64,000 nt of DNA from Chitinophagales bacterium. GTDB taxonomy: Bacteria; Bacteroidota; Bacteroidia; Chitinophagales; Chitinophagaceae. Position numbers and translations under genes: made by a program. The notes under the pieces were generated by a model. It was not told the DNA's origin. It worked only from the letters and a program-made list of their open reading frames with translations, and searched no databases. The stretch's first letter is position 1. Each line of letters opens with the position of its first letter. Shown in pieces: positions 44,729-54,821 of this stretch. The stretch spans positions 1-64,000 of the forward strand of contig JAATFP010000021.1 of the NCBI GenBank assembly GCA_015655125.1. Reading direction: 5' to 3'.

Positions 44729-45145
44729 CTAAAAATAAATATCAACATAATCTGTCGTTCCCCCTTCGCAACTATTCATATCCTGCATGCGCCAGTATTT
44801 GCGCCCCTTTGTGCTGAGAAATGTTTGCAGCCCTTCTTTTTTACATTGTTTTCCATTGTTGATAGAATTGATCTCATAGGTGATCGTTCCATCGAATGAA
44901 AGTTCTTTCGGACCCACCAATTTTATTTTTCCGCTGATCGTAACCCAGCCGTCGGCATTTTTTTGTTCGCCCTCAATCGTATACCATTCGTTTGTTGACT
45001 TTTTAATTACAGCAGTTCCCCATTTATTTTTGTCCCAGGATAACCATTGAATGGTGAAACCGTGTTTGCCGGCAATCGAATCTTTTGGTGGCGTGAAGCT
45101 GAACGAAAAAACTGCTGCGATAATTAAGATTAATGTTTTTTTCAT
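44729..45145 (-). CDS. Hypothetical secreted protein (138 aa)
   Basis: A clean signal peptide (MKKTLILIIAAVFSFSF) is followed by a small beta-rich domain with Trp residues (TIQWLSWDKNKWG, EWYTIEGEQ) and two late cysteines (QCKKEG and NSCEGG) that could form a disulfide. It resembles small all-beta periplasmic proteins but no family was recognised. It lies 41 bp downstream of the amidohydrolase gene end, on the same strand side, with no shared promoter evident. Confidence 0.6.
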   Translation of the reverse strand: MKKTLILIIAAVFSFSFTPPKDSIAGKHGFTIQWLSWDKNKWGTAVIKKSTNEWYTIEGEQKNADGWVTISGKIKLVGPKELSFDGTITYEINSINNGKQCKKEGLQTFLSTKGRKYWRMQDMNSCEGGTTDYVDIYF

Positions 45146-45186
45146 ATGTTTTATTTTATGTAGTTATTACAATGGCCGCGTGATGA

Positions 45187-48100
45187 TCAATCCAAATCCA
45201 TTTCGTATTCCTTGTTTACTGTTCCTTCATGCCATGGAAACAATGCTGCATTTTTTCCCAACTCCCAATAAAATTTCGGGCGGGGTTTATTGTTGTTTCC
45301 AATTTCATTCATCGTTTCTGCATCATAGAGCCTGCCGTTCACCATTGTGTAGCGCACGCTTTCTGTATTGTAAATATCTGCAAGCGGATCTTTATCCATG
45401 ATGATGAGATCGGCGAGTTTACCAACTTTCAACGAACCGATCTGGTTGTCGAGGCCAAGGCTCGTCGCAGAATTAATCGTGGCAGTTTTCAACGCTTCGA
45501 GATTTGTCATTCCACCTTGTTTCATCATCCATATTTCCCAATGTACGCCGATGCCCTGTATTTGCCCGTGTGCGCCCATGTTCACTTTCACACCGGCATC
45601 ACTGAGTTTTTTTACACTTTTAGAAATAAGTATGTGACCATTTTCATATTCTTCTTCCGGCAACATGGTGCGCCAACGACTACGTTGATCGATCACATTG
45701 CGCGGCGTGAAGCGCAGCAACCTTTCCTTTTCCCAAACATTTGTATGTTGGTACCAGTAATATTCGCCGCTGGGCGCATTATATGCAACGATCAATGTTG
45801 GCGTATATCCTGTTTGGGAATTTTTCCAAAGGTTGATCACATCGTCATATAAAACGCCCACCGGAATATTATGTTCAACGGTAGTGTGACCATCCATAAT
45901 CATCGCCAGGTTGTGAAAATAGAACGAACCACCTTCCGGAACCACTTCCATCTTCAGTTCCCGCGCGGCCTGTATCATCATTTGATTTTGCTCACGACGC
46001 GGCTGGTTGTAGCTTTTTACACTGAAGGCACCATAGGCACTTGTTCTGCGAAGCGCACTTCGTGCATCATCTATCGAATTAATGACCGCTTTAAAATCGC
46101 CATCGGCACCATACAATATTGTGCCGGTGCTAAATACACGCGGCCCCACCATTTCGCCGCAACGAACCATTTCGCTCTGCGCAAAAACCATTTCACTGTT
46201 GGCCGACGGATCGTGCGTAGTGGTGGTCCCATAGGCCAGCACGGCGTAATACGGCCAATGCTTTTGCGGTGTAAGGCCCGAGCGGAAATGCCCTACATGG
46301 GCATGCGCGTCAACAAATCCGGGAAGGATGGTTTTGCCTTTGCAATCGATCACATTCGCATTGGAAGGAACTTTTATTTCGTCAGATCTTCCAATTGTTT
46401 TGATCAGGTTTCCATCAATGATGATCGTGCCGTTTTGGATCACTTCATTGCCTTCCATTGTAATGATCTGCGCGTTGGTAAACGCGGTGACACCTTTGGG
46501 TTTATCTGTTTTGATGGTCAATCCGACACTAATTCCGCTGTCCGGAATTTTAAACAAACTATCCGGTTTATTTGCCAGAAACTCAAAGCGCTCTTCCAGG
46601 TTGATTGTATAATACTGGTCGCCTAAAGTATAATGTACGAGTTTGTTATCTCCGCTCCAATGCATGCTTATGCCGGCATCGCGGGAGATTTTTTTTACAG
46701 GAAAAGCATTTGTGCCTGCAGAAATGTCGATCACTTTTCCGGTAACCGGAAAGGCTGCAACATAGACATTGTGGAGATCTACAAACGCTACCCATTTTCC
46801 ATCCGGGGAAACAACGAACTGGCTTCCGTACGTACTTTTGAAGATGGTCCTTTCGTCAGTGCCGTCAATTTTATAACTACCGAAATTATTTCTGCCTCTT
46901 TGTATAAAAATGCGATCGCCGGTGTTGTTGAATTTTGGTGATGTGCCATTCTCGCTTATGAAGGTCGGCTTGTTTCCATCGGCGTCCATCAGGTAAACGC
47001 CGGGTTGCGATGTGTACGGATTGCCCAACACATTGTCGCCATCGTCCTTGCAGAATACGATCCGTTTTCCGTCAGGAGAAAAAGACGGCGTTCTGTAAAT
47101 TGCCTTTGTGGTGGTGATCTTTTGGGGGTTCGCGCCTGCGGAAAGATTTAGTTTAAAGATCGCACCTGCAGCCGTATCGTTCCAGGTTACATATACGATC
47201 GATCGTCCGTCAGGAGAAAAAGAGGGTTCTGCTTCCTGATCGGTGGATGTGGTAAGCCGTTCCGGTTTGCCCGCCGGCAATATTTTTTTCCAGAGAAAGC
47301 CAACTGCGTTGAACACGAGCGTTTTTCCATCGGGTGATGTTGCAGCATTGCGAATGACATGCGCGGTAAATTCATTTGGATCTATATCCTGCTGAAACCG
47401 TAGGGCATCTGTGATTCGTTGTTTTACATTTGCCGTAAAAGGAATTTGTGTAGCCGCGTTCGGAACATTGATATCGATCTTCAAAATTTTACCGCCGCTC
47501 CAGATGATAATGCTCTTGTCATCCGGCATCCAGCTGAAACCTGTGTACACGCCAAAGGTTGTCCACGCTTCCTGCTGATCTTTTGTAAGTTGGTCGTACA
47601 CCGGCCACTCTTCGGCGGTCTCTATGTTTCTTAAATACAACACGCTTTTCGTACGAACCCTTTTTACAAATGCCAGGGTTTTTCCATCATGAGAAATTTG
47701 CGGCCGGCAGGCACCTCCGCCACCACCGGTAACCGTTTCTGAAATTCCTTTTTCACGATCGTAGCGCCTGATCACAAATATCTGGTTATTTGGATCTTTG
47801 TTATACTGAAAAAATCCACCGGGATACATGTCCTCACTATAATATATATATCTTCCATCTGAAGAGGCGCTCGGTTCATTTACATCCTGCTGATCATTTT
47901 TTCTAACGGTGAGCTGCAAGCCGTCGCCGCCGCTGATATGGTACATCCACAATTCTCCGGCACCGAGCGAGCGGCCGGAAGTGAAATGTTTTTTTGCAAT
48001 GAGATATTGCCCGTCCGATGTCCAAACCGCATTATTCAGCAAACGAAAGTTTTCTTTTGTCACCTGCTTTGCATCACTGCCATCGCGGTTCATTGTCCAG

Positions 48101-48432
48101 ATATTGTCGCCGCCACCAGCGTCTGAAGTGAAAGATATTTTCTTGCCATCCGGGCTAAATCTTGGCTGCACTTCCATGGCAAAATTGTGGCGCAGCACTT
48201 TTGCTGTTCCGCCAGAAACCGGTATGCTGTAAATATCGCCGAGCAGATCAAATACGATTTCCTTTCCATCAGGCGAAACATCGAGGTTCATCCACGTTCC
48301 TTCGGTTACTGTAAATTCCGCTTCTTTAAAAGGGCCGCCGGGATTGTTGACGTCCCATTTCTTTTTATCCTGCGCCTGTGCGGAAAATAAGATGAATGTA
48401 AGTGAAAGAGCCAGCAGATGTTTGATTTTCAT
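45187..48432 (-). CDS. Secreted beta-propeller amidohydrolase
   Basis: A 1081-residue protein with a signal peptide (ending SAQA). Residues 35-650 contain repeated TolB/PD40-type propeller blades, seen as SPDGKxIxF motifs at regular distance. Residues about 660-1060 form a metal-dependent amidohydrolase: ILPGFVDAHAHVGHF carries the metal HxH, and EHNIPVG and later GAHGQIQGIG supply further histidines. Propeller-amidohydrolase fusions are common in Bacteroidota and may act as imidazolonepropionase- or dipeptidase-like periplasmic enzymes, but the substrate is not known. It diverges from asnS across a shared region with two matching dyads. Confidence 0.85.
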   Translation of the reverse strand: MKIKHLLALSLTFILFSAQAQDKKKWDVNNPGGPFKEAEFTVTEGTWMNLDVSPDGKEIVFDLLGDIYSIPVSGGTAKVLRHNFAMEVQPRFSPDGKKISFTSDAGGGDNIWTMNRDGSDAKQVTKENFRLLNNAVWTSDGQYLIAKKHFTSGRSLGAGELWMYHISGGDGLQLTVRKNDQQDVNEPSASSDGRYIYYSEDMYPGGFFQYNKDPNNQIFVIRRYDREKGISETVTGGGGGACRPQISHDGKTLAFVKRVRTKSVLYLRNIETAEEWPVYDQLTKDQQEAWTTFGVYTGFSWMPDDKSIIIWSGGKILKIDINVPNAATQIPFTANVKQRITDALRFQQDIDPNEFTAHVIRNAATSPDGKTLVFNAVGFLWKKILPAGKPERLTTSTDQEAEPSFSPDGRSIVYVTWNDTAAGAIFKLNLSAGANPQKITTTKAIYRTPSFSPDGKRIVFCKDDGDNVLGNPYTSQPGVYLMDADGNKPTFISENGTSPKFNNTGDRIFIQRGRNNFGSYKIDGTDERTIFKSTYGSQFVVSPDGKWVAFVDLHNVYVAAFPVTGKVIDISAGTNAFPVKKISRDAGISMHWSGDNKLVHYTLGDQYYTINLEERFEFLANKPDSLFKIPDSGISVGLTIKTDKPKGVTAFTNAQIITMEGNEVIQNGTIIIDGNLIKTIGRSDEIKVPSNANVIDCKGKTILPGFVDAHAHVGHFRSGLTPQKHWPYYAVLAYGTTTTHDPSANSEMVFAQSEMVRCGEMVGPRVFSTGTILYGADGDFKAVINSIDDARSALRRTSAYGAFSVKSYNQPRREQNQMMIQAARELKMEVVPEGGSFYFHNLAMIMDGHTTVEHNIPVGVLYDDVINLWKNSQTGYTPTLIVAYNAPSGEYYWYQHTNVWEKERLLRFTPRNVIDQRSRWRTMLPEEEYENGHILISKSVKKLSDAGVKVNMGAHGQIQGIGVHWEIWMMKQGGMTNLEALKTATINSATSLGLDNQIGSLKVGKLADLIIMDKDPLADIYNTESVRYTMVNGRLYDAETMNEIGNNNKPRPKFYWELGKNAALFPWHEGTVNKEYEMDLD

Positions 48433-48462
48433 GAGAAGGTTTTTGTATGAATGAAGTTATGC

Positions 48463-48560
48463 AAGGTTGACTACCTTTCAATGAGTTTTAAAATTTTTAG
48501 CACGCTATAATATCAGTGAGTTTTTAAAATTTAAAGACTGATCAAAAGGTAGTCAACCTT
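48463..48560. promoter_or_regulatory. Two AAGGT-N5-ACCTT operator-like dyads in divergent promoter
   Basis: AAGGTTGACTACCTT at 48463-48477 and its exact inverse at 48546-48560 are each a dyad (AAGGT-N5-ACCTT), about 83 bp apart between the amidohydrolase and asnS. The second lies directly upstream of the asnS -7 box. The two arms also form a 16-bp inverted repeat. A dimeric regulator bridging both sites would fit. Confidence 0.55.
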
Positions 48561-48567
48561 TAAATAT

Positions 48568-48575
48568 TATCTTTG
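48568..48575 (+). promoter_or_regulatory. -7 box (TATCTTTG) of asnS
   Basis: The word fits TAnnTTTG and ends 4 bp before the ATG at 48580, a near-leaderless layout typical of the phylum. Confidence 0.5.
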
Positions 48576-48579
48576 CGCT

Positions 48580-50022
48580 ATGTTTAATAAAAGAAAAAAA
48601 ATAAATGCCCTTCTGCAATCGGATGAGGCCAATTACGAAGCAACGGTGATGGGTTGGGTGCGCACATTTCGCAACAACCAGTTTATAGCACTTAATGATG
48701 GCAGCACAAATAATAATCTTCAGGTGGTGGCAGAACTGGGGTTGCTGGATGATGCAACTTTACGGCGCATCACGACAGGAGCCTGCATCAAGGCCAATGG
48801 CCACATTGTTCCTTCTTTGGGCAAAGGCCAGAAAGTAGAGTTGAAAGCAACTTCAATTGAGATTTTGGGCGACAGCGATGCCGAAAAATTTCCATTGCAA
48901 CCCAAAAAACACAGCCTCGAATTTTTGCGTGAAAATGCGCATATCCGTTTTCGTACAAACACTTTCGGTGCGATCTTCCGGGTGCGCCATTCACTTGCTT
49001 TCGCGATCCATAAATTTTTCAATGAGCGTGGATTTGTATATGTTCATACACCGATTATCACAGGCAGCGATGCGGAAGGTGCCGGCGAAATGTTTCGCGT
49101 GACAACTTTGCCGCTCGACGGCAGCGCGGAAAAAAATGAGGATGGAAGCATTAATTATAAAGAAGATTTTTTTGGTAAAAGCACCAACCTCACCGTAAGC
49201 GGTCAGCTGGAAGGTGAACTTGCTGCAATGGCATTTAGCGATATTTATACATTCGGACCAACGTTCCGCGCAGAGAACAGCAATACCACGCGTCATCTTG
49301 CAGAGTTCTGGATGATAGAGCCGGAAGTTGCTTTCAACGACCTGGAGGATAATATGAATCTTGCCGAAGATTTTATCAAATACATCATTCGCTACGCGAT
49401 GGAACACAATGCAGATGATCTTGCGTTTTTATCACTGCGCCTGGAGGAAGAGGAAAAAGCAAAACCGCAGGCAGAGCGCAGTGAAATGGGGTTGCTGGAA
49501 AAATTAAATTTTGTTGTCAACAATGAATTTGAAAGACTCACTTACACCGAAGCGATCCGGATCCTGAAAGACAGTAATCATAATAAGAAGAAAAAGTTTC
49601 AATATCTCATCGAAGATTGGGGCGCAGATCTGCAGAGTGAACACGAACGTTATCTTGTAGAAAAACATTTTAAAAAGCCGGTGATCCTGACAGATTACCC
49701 GAAAGATATAAAGTCCTTTTACATGCGCATGAATGAAGATGGAAAAACCGTTGCAGCGATGGATATTCTTGCACCTGGCATCGGCGAAATCGTGGGCGGA
49801 AGTCAGCGGGAAGAGCGCCTCGATAAGCTATTGGCGCGCATGAAAGAAATGCATGTTCCCGCAGAGGAACTGGATTTTTACCTGGATACGCGCCGCTTCG
49901 GCTCTTGCCCACATGCGGGCTTCGGTCTTGGGTTTGAGCGCCTGGTTTTATTTGTAACCGGCATGACGAATATACGCGATGTGATTCCTTTTCCGCGTTA
50001 TCCGAAAAGCGCAGCGTTTTAA
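48580..50022 (+). CDS. asnS: Asparagine-tRNA ligase
   Basis: A 480-residue class IIb aminoacyl-tRNA synthetase. An OB-fold anticodon-binding domain (residues 15-110, starting [13 protein letters not shown]) is followed by the class II catalytic core: motif 2 around [21 protein letters not shown] and motif 3 near [10 protein letters not shown]. The AEFW-type and lack of an aspartate-specific insertion support asparagine over aspartate. It charges tRNA-Asn directly. It stands alone behind a strong Bacteroidota promoter, with a hairpin about 120 bp downstream. Confidence 0.95.
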   Translation: MFNKRKKINALLQSDEANYEATVMGWVRTFRNNQFIALNDGSTNNNLQVVAELGLLDDATLRRITTGACIKANGHIVPSLGKGQKVELKATSIEILGDSDAEKFPLQPKKHSLEFLRENAHIRFRTNTFGAIFRVRHSLAFAIHKFFNERGFVYVHTPIITGSDAEGAGEMFRVTTLPLDGSAEKNEDGSINYKEDFFGKSTNLTVSGQLEGELAAMAFSDIYTFGPTFRAENSNTTRHLAEFWMIEPEVAFNDLEDNMNLAEDFIKYIIRYAMEHNADDLAFLSLRLEEEEKAKPQAERSEMGLLEKLNFVVNNEFERLTYTEAIRILKDSNHNKKKKFQYLIEDWGADLQSEHERYLVEKHFKKPVILTDYPKDIKSFYMRMNEDGKTVAAMDILAPGIGEIVGGSQREERLDKLLARMKEMHVPAEELDFYLDTRRFGSCPHAGFGLGFERLVLFVTGMTNIRDVIPFPRYPKSAAF

Positions 50023-50141
50023 TTGGTTTAGGGATTAGGAAAACCGTTTAGAGGTTTTAGATTGTTTAGAAGTTTAGTTCGATATATCAACATTCAAACA
50101 ACTTTTTGAATACTATTTATTTAATAAAATGTTTTAAATTA

Positions 50142-50172
50142 CTGTCAGCCTGGGCATGTCCGAGGCTGACAG
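50142..50172 (+). terminator. Hairpin downstream of asnS
   Basis: CTGTCAGCCT (50142-50151) pairs perfectly with AGGCTGACAG (50163-50172) around an 11-nt loop and is followed by ATTTTAT and a later T-run. It lies 120 bp past asnS, before corA. Confidence 0.5.
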
Positions 50173-50271
50173 ATTTTATGATCAGATTTTTTTGAACTTT
50201 TTTAAATTAGTTCAAAATCGTCCAACCCTTCTAACAACTCTAACCTCTAATTCCAAACACTAATCCCAAAG

Positions 50272-51357
50272 ATGTTCAATCCGATCGACTATATACTAAA
50301 TACAACTGGTCTTGCGCGGACAAAAAAAGTGTTGCAGGTAAATCCTACGGCGCCGCCGTGCCGGGAGGAACCAGCTAAAAGTCTCATTACCGTTTTTGAG
50401 TACAATGCTGAAAAAGCAGAATGCAAAAAGCTTGAAACGGTGGAAGAAACATTTCCATTTTTAAATTCTCCTTCGTTTACTTGGATCAATATCGATGGAT
50501 TACGCAAAGATGATGTGGACACTGTTTGCAACCATTTCGGTATACACTCCCTGATAGCGGAAGATATTCTGAGCATTGGCCAGCGCCCTAAAATGGATGA
50601 GATCAACGGAATTGTTTTTTGCCTGTTGTACATGCTGTCCTTCAACGAAAAAGAAGCCTGCGTGGAAACGGAGCAGATCAGTATCATTCTCGGAAAAAAT
50701 TTCGTGATTTCGTTCCAGGAAGAAGCGGCAAAGGATCCTTTCAATCCTGTCCGAGACAAAATGAAAGTGGCCGGAAGCAAAGTTCGGCTCAATGATGCAG
50801 ACTTCTTGTTTTATTCGTTGTTGGATTATATCGTGGATCACTATTTTATCGTAATGGAAAAAATGGGTGATAAGATCGAGTTACTGGAAGAAGAGATCAT
50901 TAAAAATTCCGGCAACCGCAGTCTGGTAAAACTCAATATCATCCGCAAGGAAATGATCGTTTTGAAAAGAAGCATTGCTCCCGTGCGTGAACTGATTGGT
51001 GGCATCATGCGCAGTGAAAGCGAACTGATCGAAGAACGGACGCAAAAATATTTTAAAGATGTATATGATCATATCATCCAGGCTTCCGACCTCTCGGAAA
51101 ACTACCGCGATATGATGATGAACCTGCAGGATCTTTACCTTAGCAATGTAAATCTTCGCATGAATGAAGTGATGAAAGTGATGGCTGTGGTAACTTGTTT
51201 ATTGGCACCAGCTACAGTAATCGGCGGTATTTTTGGAATGAACTTCGAAAATATAAAATGGCTTCATCAGAATTCAACTTTCATTGTCGCCGCCGCTTCC
51301 ATGGTTGGAATTCCGTTACTGATGATACGGGTATTCAGAAAGAAAGGATGGTTTTAA
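50272..51357 (+). CDS. corA: CorA-family magnesium/cobalt transporter
   Basis: A 361-residue protein. A large cytoplasmic funnel domain with long helices (about 1-295) precedes two C-terminal membrane spans. The signature GMN (residues 322-324) is present in GIFGMNFENIKW, and the basic sphincter tail FRKKGWF ends the protein. It should form a pentameric Mg2+ channel. The segment after GMN reads FENI instead of the common PE-containing loop, which is seen in bacterial variants. It is flanked by intergenic repeats and stands alone. Confidence 0.93.
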   Translation: MFNPIDYILNTTGLARTKKVLQVNPTAPPCREEPAKSLITVFEYNAEKAECKKLETVEETFPFLNSPSFTWINIDGLRKDDVDTVCNHFGIHSLIAEDILSIGQRPKMDEINGIVFCLLYMLSFNEKEACVETEQISIILGKNFVISFQEEAAKDPFNPVRDKMKVAGSKVRLNDADFLFYSLLDYIVDHYFIVMEKMGDKIELLEEEIIKNSGNRSLVKLNIIRKEMIVLKRSIAPVRELIGGIMRSESELIEERTQKYFKDVYDHIIQASDLSENYRDMMMNLQDLYLSNVNLRMNEVMKVMAVVTCLLAPATVIGGIFGMNFENIKWLHQNSTFIVAAASMVGIPLLMIRVFRKKGWF

Positions 51358-51425
51358 CTTATTTCGTCATTACCAGGCAACGAAGCAATCCGGTGTGCTT
51401 CCGTTACACGCAATGACAGTGTAAA

Positions 51426-51947
51426 TTAAGTAGGTCTTACCACCGGTTTTTTAAACACCGGCACCGTACTGCAAGGTTCGCCATACATGATGCTTTTTGC
51501 TACAGGGCGTAATTTTTTGGTCACTTCCACATATGCGGCTTCTGAAACAGGTAATTCACCGCAGCCTTTAATCACCACGCGCTGATCTGCATATTCTTCT
51601 ACTGAAATTGCAGCAATATTTTGAAGCAATACCTGTTTTGTTGTTTCTTCTTCATTTCCAAAAACGATCTGGCTGGCTATCGGTTGCAAAGCACTTGCCA
51701 CCAGCATATAGGCCCACATCGGAATAACAGCATCCGCACTGCATGTGAGCGCAACGATCTTATCCTGGTAAACAGAAACATCCAGCGCTTTCAGTTTTTC
51801 GCGGAAATCCTTTTCTTTGAGGATAAGTTCCATGAACAGATAATCCTTCATATCAAATACCATCAAATCTTTCTGCGGATAATAATCCTCCAGATTCAAC
51901 GTGATGATCCCACTCTCTGCCACCTTGTTTACAAATACATCGTTCAT
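51426..51947 (-). CDS. DUF2480-family protein
   Basis: About 173 residues from the ATG at 51947 (MNDVFVNKVAESGIITLNL); a longer frame upstream is unlikely because its first residues overlap the neighbouring terminator. The sequence matches DUF2480, a soluble Bacteroidota family with a conserved central ALTCSADAVIPMWAYMLV and a late IKGCGELPV. The function is unknown. Its genome partners vary. It lies between corA and the chaperone gene, transcribed toward corA. Confidence 0.85.
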   Translation of the reverse strand: MNDVFVNKVAESGIITLNLEDYYPQKDLMVFDMKDYLFMELILKEKDFREKLKALDVSVYQDKIVALTCSADAVIPMWAYMLVASALQPIASQIVFGNEEETTKQVLLQNIAAISVEEYADQRVVIKGCGELPVSEAAYVEVTKKLRPVAKSIMYGEPCSTVPVFKKPVVRPT

Positions 51948-51971
51948 GCCTACAAAATTAAAACAAAAAAA

Positions 51972-51992
51972 CGCCCCGGAATAACCAGGGCG
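51972..51992 (-). terminator. Rho-independent terminator after chaperone gene
   Basis: CGCCCCGG/CCAGGGCG forms an 8-bp stem (one G-T pair on the minus strand) followed on that strand by a T7 run. It lies 28 bp past the stop of the PpiD-like gene (52020) and before the DUF2480 start. Confidence 0.8.
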
Positions 51993-52019
51993 CATATTAT
52001 AACTTTCTATAAACGGAAA

Positions 52020-54155
52020 TTAATAGATATCGCTTCTTTTATCCTGGATGTCTGCCTGCTTCCTTAAACCTTCGAACCAGTTGTTCGTTTGGGTACGGAT
52101 TGTCGTTAAGCGTGATGCATTTTTCGCAGCAGCTACTTCCGGGGCTTCCGGGGCACGATCTGCAATACTATTTACTTTGATGATGTAAACGCCATTCGTT
52201 CCGTCGATTGCCGGAGATTCTTTCGCCTGGTAAGCTTTATTGAAAGAAGCGCCGATCACTTTTGGTTCCAGCCCCAGTGAACTAATGATCTGTGAGTTAA
52301 AAGTAAGCGTTGAATCTGCACCCGCAGTCAGTATCTGTTTTCCATAAGCCTGTGAAGCAGATTGCAATGTTGGTGCATTCCCCAGCTTTGCTTTGATGAT
52401 CGCTGCTTTCTTTTGTTTCTGAATCATTACTTCCGCACCACTTCTCGCGGTTGCAGCATCCTGCAAGCCTTCTTTTTCAATTTTATTTACCGTTGCCACT
52501 ACAAACTGATCGCCCAGATCAAATGGTTCGCTTACTTCACCTGCCTTTGCTTTGAAGGCCCATCTGATCACGTCTCTCGTGCGGCTGTCGGTAAGACCGC
52601 CCGCGTTGAAATCATTTTCCTTCACCAGCGTTGGAACAGAAATAATCGCCAGTCCGTTTTTGTCAGCATATGCTTTCAATTCTTTACCATCTTTTACATT
52701 ACTTGCCTGTGAGGCCGCAAGGTTCGCACCATTTACAGTTGCGTCGCTTGGAACGATCTCTTTAGCGATGAATGCAATTTTATAAGCGGGTTTGAAATCG
52801 AAATGACCCGTAACCTGTGCAATATGGTAACCGAATTGCGTACGTACTTCTTTCCATTCTCCAACCGGGCTGGTAAAGGCAAATGTATTGAATTCACCTA
52901 CCATAGCACCTTCCCCGAATTTACCGAGATCCCCGTTTTTTGCTTTTGCAACCTGATCCGTTGAATATTTATCAGACAATGTTTTAAAATCAGCACCAGC
53001 TTTTAATTGACTTAAAATGCTATCCGCGAGTTTTTTTGCAGAAGCATCGTCCATGCCTTGTGTATTCGACTGTGCGTCTGCAACAGATATTAATATGTGT
53101 CTTGCGCTAACACTGTCGGGCAGATCTTTCGTACCCATTACGCGCGCAAGAATATAAAGCCCTTGTTCTGCAAACGGACCATAAACGGTTCCCTGGGGCT
53201 GCTTTACTATCGTATCGATATTTTGCAAACCAAGTTTTGCTTTTTGTAAAAATGTATCCTGATATTGAATTACGGAAGCACTTTTTGCAATAAATGCCCT
53301 TACGTTAGTATCTGCCTGGAAAGGTGCTTTCAACTCTTCCAATGAAGTTCTGATCTTATTACTGTCTGAAGCAGATGCAACCTGTGAGAATGAAATATAA
53401 GATATCCTGCGACCGGCTTCCTGTTTAAACAACTCTTTATTTTTTGCAACATAAACATCTATATCCGCATCTGTTACTTTCACTGTAGAATCAGAAATAT
53501 CTGTGTAAGGAACCGCTACATAAGAGATATTTGCGAAAGCAGCATTGTCTTTTGCATCTCTGTCCGCCATCCACTGAGGGTAATACGCGCTTGCGTTGAT
53601 AAGGCTGCCATATTTTGTAGCCGAGGTCTGCAATTTCAAAGGCTCGATGATCTGCAGATCGATCGCGTCTGCATTGTCGCTTTTATAATTCTTTTTGATA
53701 CTTGCAAGGGCTTCCTGCGCTTTTGCAACATCCAACTTTCCATCCTGCCCGGCAAAACCTTGCTGCATGAACGGGTTTGATTGGTCGCTGCTTAATAATA
53801 TAGATGACATTTCCTTACCGGTGAGTTCGATACCGAGCTTTTTTGCTTCGTCATAAAAAACCGCTTCCGCTACCATCTGGTTCCAAACCTGTTCGCGGAT
53901 CTGGGCCGTTTGCTGTGAAGTTGATTTTTGGCCGGAACGCTTTTCCTGTTCGCTTTCGGTTTGGGTAACACGCTTATTGAATTCTGTAAGTTCAATATTA
54001 TGTCCGTTAACTTTTCCGATCCTTGATGAAGATCCGCGGGCCGCATTATTGCTCCCGGTCCTTGAATCCATTAAAATAAAACCGATCAGACTAAGGGCGA
54101 TCACAACGATAACGATGGCTGCACCCTTATCACGAATACTTTGAATAATTTGCAT
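52020..54155 (-). CDS. Membrane-anchored peptidyl-prolyl isomerase (PpiD/SurA-type chaperone)
   Basis: A 711-residue protein with one N-terminal membrane anchor (IVIVVIALSLIGFILM) and a large periplasmic part. A SurA_N-type chaperone region (about 40-200) is followed by a parvulin domain near residues 345-455 (ARHILISV, then FKTLSDKYSTD, GDLGKFGEGAMVGEF and FGYHIAQV). A second helical domain and a C-terminal PPIase-like region complete a PpiD layout. It should help fold exported and outer-membrane proteins. It is divergent from nadA across the long AT-rich gap. Confidence 0.9.
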   Translation of the reverse strand: MQIIQSIRDKGAAIVIVVIALSLIGFILMDSRTGSNNAARGSSSRIGKVNGHNIELTEFNKRVTQTESEQEKRSGQKSTSQQTAQIREQVWNQMVAEAVFYDEAKKLGIELTGKEMSSILLSSDQSNPFMQQGFAGQDGKLDVAKAQEALASIKKNYKSDNADAIDLQIIEPLKLQTSATKYGSLINASAYYPQWMADRDAKDNAAFANISYVAVPYTDISDSTVKVTDADIDVYVAKNKELFKQEAGRRISYISFSQVASASDSNKIRTSLEELKAPFQADTNVRAFIAKSASVIQYQDTFLQKAKLGLQNIDTIVKQPQGTVYGPFAEQGLYILARVMGTKDLPDSVSARHILISVADAQSNTQGMDDASAKKLADSILSQLKAGADFKTLSDKYSTDQVAKAKNGDLGKFGEGAMVGEFNTFAFTSPVGEWKEVRTQFGYHIAQVTGHFDFKPAYKIAFIAKEIVPSDATVNGANLAASQASNVKDGKELKAYADKNGLAIISVPTLVKENDFNAGGLTDSRTRDVIRWAFKAKAGEVSEPFDLGDQFVVATVNKIEKEGLQDAATARSGAEVMIQKQKKAAIIKAKLGNAPTLQSASQAYGKQILTAGADSTLTFNSQIISSLGLEPKVIGASFNKAYQAKESPAIDGTNGVYIIKVNSIADRAPEAPEVAAAKNASRLTTIRTQTNNWFEGLRKQADIQDKRSDIY

Positions 54156-54821
54156 CTGGTTAATTGATTAATTTTGGACGGCAAAAATAGGGTAAAAAAC
54201 GTTATTAACATCTAATTTATAAACTGGGGAAAACATTCCTTTTTTACGCCGGAAGTTTGGCTGCCACTGATTTCAATAAAAAATTGCCGGGCGGCTAACT
54301 AAAAGTAAAAATGCAGAAGCGATGTAATCTTAAAAAGCGTACAAAAAAGCAGGAGCCTTCGACAAGCTCGGGCCGACGGATTTTTAATTATTTCACTGCT
54401 AAAATCTGGTTATTAACACCCGGTGTTAAAAAGCGGCTTTTGATGTGTACAAACCCGTTTTTGATCTTTTCATTCAGGGGATAATTGGATGGTAAAAACA
54501 AGGGTGAATGACCATCCCGCGAAGCGGGGCGATTTTTGGGCATTTTATCCCTACACTGTTAACAGCAGTTTTTAAAAAAAGCGCCGGATAATTATCCCCT
54601 GCCTTTTTTATGAACAGCTGTGGATGAAAAATATATTTTGTCTTGGAAGATGCAATAGCAATAACTATATAAAAAGAAATCAACATGTTAATATAATGTG
54701 GATGAGCGTGGGTAAAGTAAAAATTTTAATTTTGCAATAGTTGGAAGATATTTTGTTTCCACATATTAACAGCCCTAATAGTAGTAAGGGATTATTTAAA
54801 TAAATAGTATTAATACATATT
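54156..54821. other. AT-rich, palindrome-rich gap; candidate replication origin
   Basis: No gene was seen in 666 bp. TGTGGATGA, one mismatch from an inverted DnaA box, occurs at 54619-54627 and 54697-54705. TTATCC-type half boxes occur at 54477-54484 (inverse), 54545-54550 and as the palindrome GGATAATTATCC (54586-54597), and TTTCCACA at 54756-54763. Other dyads are TTAACACC-C-GGTGTTAA (54412-54428) and CTGTTAACAG (54556-54565). The right half is very AT-rich. Flanking genes diverge. These are typical of oriC, but the evidence is indirect. Confidence 0.35.
54182..54189 (-). promoter_or_regulatory. -7 box (TATTTTTG) of chaperone gene
   Basis: Fits TAnnTTTG on the minus strand, about 27 bp before the ATG at 54155. 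Confidence 0.45.

Noticed and set aside
45871-46626. 251-codon plus-strand frame opposite the amidohydrolase
   Set aside because: It is antisense to a well supported propeller/amidohydrolase gene and has no family features.
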